DNA from: Sphaerotilus montanus
Lineage (GTDB): Bacteria > Pseudomonadota > Gammaproteobacteria > Burkholderiales > Burkholderiaceae_C
Direction of reading: 5' to 3'
Assembly (NCBI RefSeq): GCF_013410775.1
Contig: NZ_JACCFH010000002.1
Span: 1-64,000, forward strand
Length of the DNA stretch: 64,000 nucleotides
Program-made: the position numbers and the translations under genes
In this document: positions 48,553 through 61,948 of the stretch, one piece after another
Layout: every line of letters starts with the position of its first letter
Position numbering within the stretch: position 1 is the first letter of the stretch
The notes under the pieces: model-generated
Seen by the model: only the letters and a program-made list of their open reading frames with translations
What the model was told of the DNA's origin: nothing
Databases searched by the model: none

Positions 48553-48974
48553 GTTCTGCAATTTTGCAGATTTTTTGCAAAATTGCAGAACATGAGCCTC
48601 GCTCAACCGACCTGCGGAGCTTGAGACTGTGCAAGTCCGCGGCAATCTCTGCAAAATTGCAAATTTTCTGCAATTTTGCAAGGTATGGATCGTGCTTGTC
48701 TGACCAAGTGGAGCCCGGAGTTCTGCAATTTTGCAGATTTTTTGCAAAATTGCAGAACATCAGCCTCGCTCAGCCGACCTGCGGCGCTTGAGACTGTGCA
48801 GGACCGCGGCAATCTCTGCAAAATTGCAAATTTTTTGCAATTTTGCAAGGTATGGATTGTGCTTGTCTGATCAAGTAGAGCTTGGAGTTCTGCAATATTG
48901 CAGAGATTTTGCAAAATCGCGGATTTTCTGCAATTTTGCAGAACACGAGCCTTGCCCGGCTGACCTGCGGAGCG
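48553..48974. repeat. 167-bp tandem repeat (about 2.5 units) packed with palindromes
   Basis: Units start at 48553, 48720 and 48887, exactly 167 bases apart; the third breaks off at about 48974. Each starts with a stem of perfect 16-base arms (GTTCTGCAATTTTGCA, 7-base spacer, and its complement at 48553-48591 and 48720-48758). Each full unit has a second pair of TGCAAAATTGCA/TGCAATTTTGCA sites (48650-48661 and 48669-48680 in unit 1). The third unit's palindrome is diverged. The palindromes are A+T-rich in GC-rich spacers (GACCTGCGG is shared). No gene is present. The repeat lies between the relaxase and the helicase fusion. Confidence 0.9.
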
Positions 48975-49045
48975 TGCCGGTGTGAGTCCGTCGTCGAGGC
49001 TGCCGTTGACGGGTGGGCGCTGATCTTGTTCAGCCCGTGGATCTG

Positions 49046-54367
<5,322 letters not shown>

Positions 54368-54530
54368 GACATGACCGCGCCGTGCGGTGCCTGGGGGTTC
54401 AGGCAGCGGGCGGATTTTTTAGTTTGGTCGTCGAGCGTAATCCAGAATGCCCCTGCGCTCAGGACATGGGTGTCAAGACAAGGTCTGTCTGCACGCGGCG
54501 AGGTCTGATCCGCCCTGGCGCTCTTCGAGG

Positions 54531-54640
54531 TCAGAGTTCCGGATGTCGGCCGTCGTAGGCACAGCGCGCCAGCGACCGGCCGCAGACCTGGCAGCCGGCG
54601 GGTCGGTGGAGCAGGCGGATCAGCCAGCGCTGCACTCTGG
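54531..54640 (-). pseudogene. C-terminal scrap of a truncated gene
   Basis: A short frame reads QRWLIRLLHRPAGCQVCGRS and LARCAYDGRHPEL before a stop at 54531. Its 5' side is fused to the decayed IS6 transposase, so the rest of the gene was lost. The three cysteines (CQVC...C) hint at a small zinc site. It lies between the IS6 debris and the helicase fusion start. Confidence 0.35.
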
Positions 54641-54940
54641 CGCATTCGAGCGAATGCGCCGGCCAATAGCGGTTCCGAACTTCAACGCCCGACGTCGAAC
54701 TGTCTCGTAGGTCACTTCGATGCCCCGCGCGGCCAGCAGCTCCTCGACCATGCGCAGCTCAACGGGAAGCGAAAGTACAGCCAAATCGCGTCGCTGATCA
54801 CCTCAGAGGGGAAAGGAATACCGCGTACGCGATCGGCTTGTCTGTGGCGCTAGGTGACTTCCTCGGGGTGTGCATCATGCCCGCAATTCTTGCAGGCCGA
54901 CCGGCATCATCCTGCCTCGGTCAACAAGTTGGCATTACCG
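54630..54940 (-). pseudogene. Decayed IS6-family transposase fragment with one terminal repeat
   Basis: In reverse, ATG near 54875-54878 opens MHTPRKSPSATDKPIAYA, matching the intact IS6 start at 41113 (MKSTPRKSPDAADKPISYA). Indels then break the frame, and matches resume as VISDAIWLYFRF-like, TYETVR and RIRSNAP until about 54630. About 40 bases upstream of the ATG is CCAACTTGTTGACC, the counterpart of the terminal repeat of the IS6 copy at 41058. The rest of the element is lost. Confidence 0.75.
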
Positions 54941-54960
54941 CGTGGAGGCCGGTTGCCTTG

Positions 54961-55355
54961 ATTGAGTCAGGTAGGTAGGCGTAGCCTGTCAGTACCCGTC
55001 GAACCACTGATAGTGGTTCAGCACCGCGCGACAAAACGGCAGCAACCAGCCGTTATCAACCAGTGAGTACTACTACCGCGCCCACCTCGACTTCAGATTG
55101 GCTCAAGCAACTAAATGCGCCAACGCATGTCGTATCATGGTTTTTTACTATTTCAGGACATCATCCTCGTGCCGGAAAGCGCAACTTCAGTCTCTCAGCG
55201 AGCGCCTGAGCACATAGCGCACGCTCCGAGCGCTGCGCAACCACGCGCATGACGCGCAATCTACCTTGAGACCGAGCGACAGCGGTCATCCCTCTTGATT
55301 GGCCCAGGTACGTCGCGAGTGACGTCACCTGAGCGAGCAACCATCCACACTTCTT
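54961..55355. other. Non-coding leader of the defence cassette
   Basis: No gene is seen in about 400 bases before the DUF499 gene. It has one perfect hairpin, GAACCACT-GAT-AGTGGTTC at 55001-55019. An A+T-rich piece near 55130-55160 (CGTATCATGGTTTTTTACTAT) could hold a promoter. The hairpin and promoter may control the forward cassette. Confidence 0.45.
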
Positions 55356-58300
55356 ATGAGCCTTCATGCCAACTGCAACCCTCGGCCGTCAGTGTTTGCA
55401 GCCGACCGTAGAGCTACGGTTCTGAGCCTCGACACGTTCCTCAAGGGGAAGGTTCACGGGAGGGACTTCTTCGACGAAAACTACTTCACCACGGGCATGT
55501 TGACGCTCGTGGACCGCGCTTTGCGACATCTGTCCGGCAGCAACGCAGGGTCGTCGGTCTTCTTGCTCTCCCAAGCAATGGGAGGCGGCAAGACACACAG
55601 CATGATCGGCTTGGGCCTGCTGGCCAAGGATCCGGAACTTCGCCGCCATGTGCTGGGGGACAAGGATCCCGCACCCAAGCTCGGTCGTTGCCGCGTCGTC
55701 GGCTTCAATGGCCGCAGCACCGACGCCCCTGGCGGCATCTGGGGCTCCATCGCCGATCAGTTAGGCAAGGCGGACCAGTTCGCCCGCTATGTGTCCCCGC
55801 TACTCAGCGCGCCCGGACCAGAAGCTTGGAAGCAGCTCCTCGGCGGTGATCCGCTCGTGCTGTTCCTAGACGAACTACCGCCCTACCTTGAATATGCCGT
55901 GGCGGTACCCGTCGGCAATGCGGATCTGGGTGTCGTCACCACCACCGCGCTAGCCAATCTGTTCGTGGCCGTGGCCGAGATGGACAACGTTTGCCTCGTG
56001 CTTTCGGACTTGGCGGGCACCAACTTCAGCATCGGTCAGGCCAATCTGCAAGCGGCCTTCAGCCGTTCGCTTCAGGGTATAGGTAGTGAGGCTAGGCGCA
56101 TCGCCGTGCCCATCACGCCGGTCAACCCGAACGGCGACGAGCTTTACCACATCCTGCGCAAGCGCCTGTTTGCCTCCGTGGCACCGCAAATTGAAGTGGA
56201 GCGTGTGGCAGGGGCTTACCGCGACGCCTTGCGCGAGGCCTCGCGCATGAACCTCACCACCACTGCGCCAGAGACCATCTACTCGCGTGTCTTGGATGCC
56301 TACCCCTTTCACCCCGACCTGCGCGAACTCGTCGGCAAGTTCAAGGAAAACGAGGGCTTCCAGCAGACCCGTGGCGTCATCCGGTTGATGCAGATGGTGG
56401 TGGCGGATCTGTGGAAATCGGACAAGTCCAAGAAGTCGGACCTGATCCATCCCTACGACATCGATCTCAACGTTGATGAACTTGCCTCCGAGATCCGCAC
56501 CATCAACCCGTCGCTCAGCGAAGCCATAGCGCACGACATCGCCCACGCCGGAGATGCCGAGGTGGAGCAGATCGACGCTGCGAACGGCAACACCGACGCG
56601 TCCGAAGCGGCTCGCCTGGTGCTGATCGCATCACTTTCCACCACACCCGGTGCCATCCATGGCCTGCGCGAATACCAACTGGTGGACTGCCTGCAGCGCC
56701 CGGGTCGCGACTTGTCCACCTTCAAGGCCAATGTGCTGGACAAGCTGGCCACCCGGGCCTGGTACCTGCATAGCTCGGCCGATGGTCGCCTCTACTTCAA
56801 GAACCAGCAGAACCTGGCGGCCAAGCTGCGTGCCACGGCGCAGTCACTGCATGCCGAGACGGTCGATCGCATGCTGCGTGAACACCTCGACCAGCACTTC
56901 ACCGCGAACCTGCGCGACTGCTATCAAGTCGTGAAGGTGCTGCCGCCGCTGGACGAAGTGCAGGTAGAGCAGGAGAAGACCACGCTCGTGGTCGTTCGCC
57001 CGGGCGGGCAAGCCAATCAGTTGCCTATCTCTTCGGACTGGCAGGCGTGGTGGGGACAGCAGCAGTACAAGAACCGCGTGCTCTTCCTCACCGGTTCGCG
57101 TGACACTTTCCAGAAGGTGATCGATGCGGCTCGGCAGACCCGTGCGCTGCAGAGCATCGAAGACGACTTGCGCTCGGAGCAGACGCCAGCCGATGACCCG
57201 CAGTGGCGTGCGCTCGATGGCCTGAGGGACCGTATCGCGCTGCAGTTCAGCGCTGCACTCAAAGAGGCCTTCGACCAGATCGTTTACCCCAGCATCAGCA
57301 GCGCATTGCGTGCAACAGGTGTGGATCTCGCCTTTGCCGGCAATCGTAGCGGCGAAGCCATCATTCGCCAGACGCTGGAAGGTGCGCAGAAGTTCACCCA
57401 CAAGATCGATGACGACGCATTTCGCTTGCGGGCCGAAGCCAGATTGTTCGGCAGCGCGGACACCAAGGCCGTACTTTGGTCTGACTTCAAGCGCAATGCG
57501 GCGGTCAACACCAACTGGCCCTTGCACAAGACCTCAGCGCTGGATGACATGAAGGCCGAATGCCTGCGCCGCGGCCTGTGGCGTGAAGAAGGCAACCATG
57601 TGCGCCGTGGCCCCTTCCCGCCGCCGACGCCGTCCGTGGAGATTCGCGAGTTGTCGGTGGACGACGATGGTGACGGTCGCACCTACCTCAAGATCGAGCC
57701 TCTGCACGCACCGGCCATCGTGTTCGAGACCGGTGATGCCGACCCCACCCCGGCATCCACCCCGGTGCCCACGCCGGCACGGTTCGAGGCGACGGCCTTG
57801 CGCTACCGCTTCCTGGCCCATGACCCAGCGGACATGGCGCGACTCAGCCCGGTCAAAGAGTGGACGGCTCGCCTGCGCCTGAAGTATCAACGCCACAATC
57901 GCGGCGATCACTTCGAGGTGGAACTGCGCGTACTGCCCAAGGCCCCCGGCGTTGAGATCCGCTACACCACGGATGGGTCATCGCCCACGCACGTCGGCGC
58001 TGCCACTTATGACGGCACCTTCCGTGTGCCTGCTGGTAGCCGCGTGGTCTGCGCGGTGGCATCGGCCAGCGCGCTGGGCATCAGTTCCGAAGTCCTGCGC
58101 ATCAGCATTACCGAGGGCGATCGCACTGGCCCGAAGCTCGATGCCGCCAAGCCGGCGCGATGGATTCAGCGTACTAAGCTTGATGATGCTGGTGCCGTGT
58201 GGGATTTCATCCAGCGCCTGGATGAAGCCACCACGGTCATTGCTTACGACTTGCAGCTCACCGCTGAAAGCAATGACGGTTTGCAGCACATCGAATACTC

Positions 58301-58493
58301 TGGTGCGCTTGACGCTGGTTACACCGCGGCATCAATGAAAGCCGCAGCAGATAAATTGCAGGAAATCGTCGGTGCTGGCGCCTTGCGCATGGCCGTTGGT
58401 TCGCTCGGCTTTGCCACCGGCCAGTCCCTGCTGGACTGGCTCAAGGCTACCAACCAGCCCTTTGAAGCCAGCAAGGTTCAACAACAGACCTGA
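55356..58493 (+). CDS. DUF499-type ATPase of a methyltransferase defence cassette
   Basis: The protein has 1,045 residues. The P-loop is FLLSQAMGGGKTHSMIGLG (near residues 67-85), with a Walker B PLVLFLDELPPYL near 170. Further typical blocks are GIWGSIADQLG, YPFHPDLRELVGKFKENEGF and TRGVIRLMQMVVADLW, which I recognise from DUF499 proteins. The C-terminal 250 residues contain a beta-sandwich-like region (VEIRYTTDGSSPTHVGAATY, a chitobiase-like or Fn3-like turn). Members of this family sit in defence islands with DUF3780, DUF1156 methylases and SNF2/PLD helicases, all present here in order. ATP-driven DNA remodelling or complex assembly is inferred. DUF3780 starts 4 bases after the stop. Confidence 0.85.
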   Translation: MSLHANCNPRPSVFAADRRATVLSLDTFLKGKVHGRDFFDENYFTTGMLTLVDRALRHLSGSNAGSSVFLLSQAMGGGKTHSMIGLGLLAKDPELRRHVLGDKDPAPKLGRCRVVGFNGRSTDAPGGIWGSIADQLGKADQFARYVSPLLSAPGPEAWKQLLGGDPLVLFLDELPPYLEYAVAVPVGNADLGVVTTTALANLFVAVAEMDNVCLVLSDLAGTNFSIGQANLQAAFSRSLQGIGSEARRIAVPITPVNPNGDELYHILRKRLFASVAPQIEVERVAGAYRDALREASRMNLTTTAPETIYSRVLDAYPFHPDLRELVGKFKENEGFQQTRGVIRLMQMVVADLWKSDKSKKSDLIHPYDIDLNVDELASEIRTINPSLSEAIAHDIAHAGDAEVEQIDAANGNTDASEAARLVLIASLSTTPGAIHGLREYQLVDCLQRPGRDLSTFKANVLDKLATRAWYLHSSADGRLYFKNQQNLAAKLRATAQSLHAETVDRMLREHLDQHFTANLRDCYQVVKVLPPLDEVQVEQEKTTLVVVRPGGQANQLPISSDWQAWWGQQQYKNRVLFLTGSRDTFQKVIDAARQTRALQSIEDDLRSEQTPADDPQWRALDGLRDRIALQFSAALKEAFDQIVYPSISSALRATGVDLAFAGNRSGEAIIRQTLEGAQKFTHKIDDDAFRLRAEARLFGSADTKAVLWSDFKRNAAVNTNWPLHKTSALDDMKAECLRRGLWREEGNHVRRGPFPPPTPSVEIRELSVDDDGDGRTYLKIEPLHAPAIVFETGDADPTPASTPVPTPARFEATALRYRFLAHDPADMARLSPVKEWTARLRLKYQRHNRGDHFEVELRVLPKAPGVEIRYTTDGSSPTHVGAATYDGTFRVPAGSRVVCAVASASALGISSEVLRISITEGDRTGPKLDAAKPARWIQRTKLDDAGAVWDFIQRLDEATTVIAYDLQLTAESNDGLQHIEYSGALDAGYTAASMKAAADKLQEIVGAGALRMAVGSLGFATGQSLLDWLKATNQPFEASKVQQQT

Positions 58494-58496
58494 CCG

Positions 58497-59135
58497 ATGA
58501 CCAGCAAGACTTCTACCCGCAACAGTGCTGATGGCCGCAAGGTCGTCGGCCTGGGCTTCTTGCCCGACGAGGCCCGCCACGGTTTTCTAGTCGATGTGCC
58601 TAAGGGCACTGGGCCAGACGCCATGGTGTGCATCTCCGAGCACCGTGGCGCCGACCTGGATGGCCTGGGCGAACGCCACAGCAGCCCGCTCAACCCCGCC
58701 AGTCCAGCGCTGCGCGTGTTGATCGACCGTAGTCGCTGGCTGGTCCTGGCACCGGCATTCTGGGAAGACGCCAACCGCCGCCTGCGTGCCAACGGTCTGC
58801 CAGTGGCCAAGTTCGTCAAAAACCCGGCCAAGCCAGTGCCACTGCATGCCTCGCTGGGTAAGGAGCTATGTGTGCTGTGCTGGGCCGTGGAAGATGCCCC
58901 GCCGACCGATATCCCCAATGCCCTGCGCAATTGGGAGGCGCTGGCGCCCGAAGAGCGCTGGTGGCTATTCACAATGACTGTGGCCACGACCGGCCAGGCG
59001 CTTCAAAAAAGCATCGGCTGGCGCAAGGCCTTGCGCGCCGCATTGGCCGACAACCCCTTCATCAAGGGTGAGGGCCTGTCGCCCCGAGCCCGCCGCGAAT
59101 TGCTGGGACATTCCCAGCTCGCGCTGAACCTTTGA
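58497..59135 (+). CDS. DUF3780 protein of the defence cassette
   Basis: The protein has 212 residues. The sequence VVGLGFLPDEARHGFLVDVP and LIDRSRWLVLAPAFWEDANR, and the C-terminal block ERWWLFTMTVATTGQALQKS, followed by GWRKALRAALADNPF, match DUF3780 as I remember it. The family has no known enzyme activity and appears only beside DUF499 and DUF1156 genes, so it is probably a specificity or assembly factor. It lies 4 bases after the ATPase stop and 6 bases before the methylase start, all on one message. Confidence 0.8.
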   Translation: MTSKTSTRNSADGRKVVGLGFLPDEARHGFLVDVPKGTGPDAMVCISEHRGADLDGLGERHSSPLNPASPALRVLIDRSRWLVLAPAFWEDANRRLRANGLPVAKFVKNPAKPVPLHASLGKELCVLCWAVEDAPPTDIPNALRNWEALAPEERWWLFTMTVATTGQALQKSIGWRKALRAALADNPFIKGEGLSPRARRELLGHSQLALNL

Positions 59136-59141
59136 TCGTCC

Positions 59142-61931
59142 ATGCCCATGCCCGCATTCATTGAGACCCAGTTCCCCATCGCGCGTTTGTCTGCCGAGTC
59201 GTTCAAGGAACGCAAATCTGTGTCTGGTCAGACCCTAACTGGTCTGGGTAAATGGTGGGGCCGCAAACCGCTAATCTTGGTGCGTGCTGCTATCCTAGGC
59301 ATGCTGATGCCGGCCAGCGATGATGCAAAGAAGGACCGCGAGGTCTTCCTGCAGATCTTGACCATGGACGACGATGGTGCCTGGGCACGCTGCAAGCCGA
59401 ACTTGCAGAAAAAGCTTGGGCGGACTGCATTTGACGCATTGCCATATGCCAAGCGCCTTGCCCATTGCGAACGGCCCGAAAACATCGTTGGTCCAGAACC
59501 TGAGGCATGGGCAGAAATCAATGCACACCTGGGGACCAATGCCAACAACTTGCAGGAACTGGTCGAACAACTTGGCCAGCGTACTTTCGGCTGCAAACCT
59601 CGCGTAGGCGACAGTTTTTGCGGCGGAGGCTCTATTCCGTTTGAGGCGGCACGCATTGGCTGCGACGCCTATGCCTCTGACCTGAACCCGGTGGCTGGCC
59701 TACTAACCTGGGCCAGTCTAAACTTGCTGGGTGGGGGCCGGCACGTGCAACAACAAGTCATGGCGGTTCAGTCTGCCGCCCTCCAGGAGGCTGATACGCA
59801 GGTGCGTGCGTGGGGTATTGAGCACAACAGCCTCGGTGAGCGTGCAGATGCCTATCTGTACTGCGTTGAAGTCAAACCAGAAGGCTGTGACTACTACATT
59901 CCGCTTGCGCCCAGTTGGGTGGTGGATGAATACAGCAAAATCGTAGTTAAGTGGCATCGCGAACCCAGATCTGATCGTCTGACTGCAGAAGTAGCCGAGT
60001 TGGGCGATGCCGAGCTTGAGTTATATAAAGCGAAGCTGGGAGCAACTGTCGTCAAGGCTCGCGTAGTTGATCCATTTAATTCCACGCGCAGTTGGAGTGT
60101 AGAGGCACTTCGAGGCCCAGATGGATTGCGTCGTTGGACGAATGATGACGTGGTCCCGCGTCCAGGTGATGTGTTCCAGGAGCGCTTGTATTGCATCAGA
60201 TGGGTAGACGACGAGGGTAACCGGCGTTACGCCGCACCTGATGCGAACGATCTGGCGAGAGAGGCACAAGTTCAGCAGCTTTTGCGCGAACGTTTTGCAC
60301 ATTGGCAATCTGAAGGCTTCATCCCGTCGCGTGCGATTCCTGAAGGTGGGGACAAAACTGAGGAGCCTATTCGTACGCGCGGATGGACACGCTGGCATCA
60401 CCTTTTTACGCCTCGGCAATTGTTGATACATGGACTGCTGATGAAGCAACTCATGTCCACTTCGACATGCGAATTGACGGCTGCAGCCATGCTGACTGTC
60501 AGCAGGTTTGCTGATTGGAATTCGCGGTTGAGTTGTTGGCTTTCTAGTGGCACTCAAATTGCGGGTGGGAAGAATACATTTCTTAATCAAGCACTGAACC
60601 CGTTGTTTAACTATTCAACACGGCCACTGTCGATGCTATCGTCATCCAAATTGACATTCAACCGGGGTGTAAATCTAAGCATTAGAGGGAATGTCGAAGT
60701 TGCGGACGCGCGGGACATCCAAGAAAAATGTGATCTCTGGATTACTGATCCCCCCTATGCGGACGCTGTTAACTATCATGAGCTTGGTGATTTTTTTCTA
60801 GCTTGGTACGATAAAAAGTTAGGCCGAGCTTTTCCGCAATGGATTCCAGATTCACGAGCCGAATTGGCTGTGCGTGGCGATGGTGATGATTTTCGCCGTA
60901 GTATGGTGGGAATCTACAAGAATCTAACTCGCCATATGCCAGATAACGGACTGCAGATGGTGATGTTTACACATCAAAATCCAGCGGTATGGGCGGACCT
61001 AGGCATGATTTTATGGGCCGCAGGGCTGAAAGCTACCGCTGCATGGACCATCAGCACGGAGACTGAATCTGCAGGAATTAAGAAAGGCAATTACGTGCAA
61101 GGCACCGTTTGCTTGGTGCTGCGTAAGCGCATTGGCGACGAACCCGGATTCCTAGACGAGGTGTACCCTCTGGTGGAAGACGAGGTGAAGCGCCAGATTG
61201 TAAGTATGCAGGCGCTGGACGAGGGCAGCGAACCCAACTTCAACGACGCCGACTACCAACTTGCCGCCTATGCTGCAGCGCTGAAGGTGTTGACGCAGTA
61301 TGGCAACTTGGACGGCCGCGACGTGGAACACGAGGTGTTCGCTGTGCGCGACAAAGGCAAGAAGAGCGACTTCCAGGTGGTGATCGAGCGTGCGCTGACC
61401 ATTGCTTGTGATGCGCTCATCCCGCGCGGTCTAGACGCCGTTTGGCGTGACCTGTCACTGGTGGAGCGCTACTACCTACGTTCACTCGACATCGAGAGCC
61501 GTGGCGAGCATCGACAAGGCATGTACGAGGAACTGGCGCGCGGCTTTGGGGTCACCGACATCAGGCCGCTGCTCAAGAGCGACAAGGCCAACGGCGCGCG
61601 CGTGCATACGCCCAGTGGCTTTGCTGCTAGCGGCCTGGCTCCGCTGGGCGGTGCCGCGGTGGCAAGTGCGCCACACCCCTTTGCTAGCGCCCCGCTGCGC
61701 CATCTGTTGTTTGCCGTACGTGAGACTGCGGTGGCCGGCGACAACCCCGAATCCGGTCGCCAGTACTTGCGCGACACCTTTGGGCAAGGCTACTGGTCGC
61801 AGCGCGAGCGCTTCGTGGGCCTGCTGGAGTGGCTGGCCGCGCTGGGTAACGCAGCAGACATGGAACACTGGAAGACCGACTCGCCGGCCGCGCGCATCCT
61901 GGCCGGCCGGCTGCGCAACGACCACGCCTGA
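59142..61931 (+). CDS. DUF1156 DNA methyltransferase
   Basis: The protein has 929 residues. The N-terminus (FPIARLSAESFKERKSVSGQ, then TLTGLGKWWGRKPLILVRAA) is the DUF1156 signature. The AdoMet-binding motif I is FCGGGSIPFEAARIGCDAYA near residue 160, and the catalytic motif IV is DPPYADAVNYHELGDFFLAW near 535, which fits an N6-adenine (or N4-cytosine) methylase. The insert between them (about 200-500) is lower in GC and may be a target-recognition region. The protein should mark self DNA, while the helicase and ATPase act on unmarked DNA. The AdoMet and DPPY motifs are intact. The gene's middle (59,900-61,050) has a more A+T-rich composition than its ends, a sign of domain shuffling. Confidence 0.88.
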   Translation: MPMPAFIETQFPIARLSAESFKERKSVSGQTLTGLGKWWGRKPLILVRAAILGMLMPASDDAKKDREVFLQILTMDDDGAWARCKPNLQKKLGRTAFDALPYAKRLAHCERPENIVGPEPEAWAEINAHLGTNANNLQELVEQLGQRTFGCKPRVGDSFCGGGSIPFEAARIGCDAYASDLNPVAGLLTWASLNLLGGGRHVQQQVMAVQSAALQEADTQVRAWGIEHNSLGERADAYLYCVEVKPEGCDYYIPLAPSWVVDEYSKIVVKWHREPRSDRLTAEVAELGDAELELYKAKLGATVVKARVVDPFNSTRSWSVEALRGPDGLRRWTNDDVVPRPGDVFQERLYCIRWVDDEGNRRYAAPDANDLAREAQVQQLLRERFAHWQSEGFIPSRAIPEGGDKTEEPIRTRGWTRWHHLFTPRQLLIHGLLMKQLMSTSTCELTAAAMLTVSRFADWNSRLSCWLSSGTQIAGGKNTFLNQALNPLFNYSTRPLSMLSSSKLTFNRGVNLSIRGNVEVADARDIQEKCDLWITDPPYADAVNYHELGDFFLAWYDKKLGRAFPQWIPDSRAELAVRGDGDDFRRSMVGIYKNLTRHMPDNGLQMVMFTHQNPAVWADLGMILWAAGLKATAAWTISTETESAGIKKGNYVQGTVCLVLRKRIGDEPGFLDEVYPLVEDEVKRQIVSMQALDEGSEPNFNDADYQLAAYAAALKVLTQYGNLDGRDVEHEVFAVRDKGKKSDFQVVIERALTIACDALIPRGLDAVWRDLSLVERYYLRSLDIESRGEHRQGMYEELARGFGVTDIRPLLKSDKANGARVHTPSGFAASGLAPLGGAAVASAPHPFASAPLRHLLFAVRETAVAGDNPESGRQYLRDTFGQGYWSQRERFVGLLEWLAALGNAADMEHWKTDSPAARILAGRLRNDHA

Positions 61932-61948
61932 CGCAGCAGGGCCTACCC

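Noticed and set aside
48553-48974. A CRISPR array
   Set aside because: The repeat unit is 167 bases and the spacers are copies of each other, not unique; the sites are palindromic stems. No cas gene is present.
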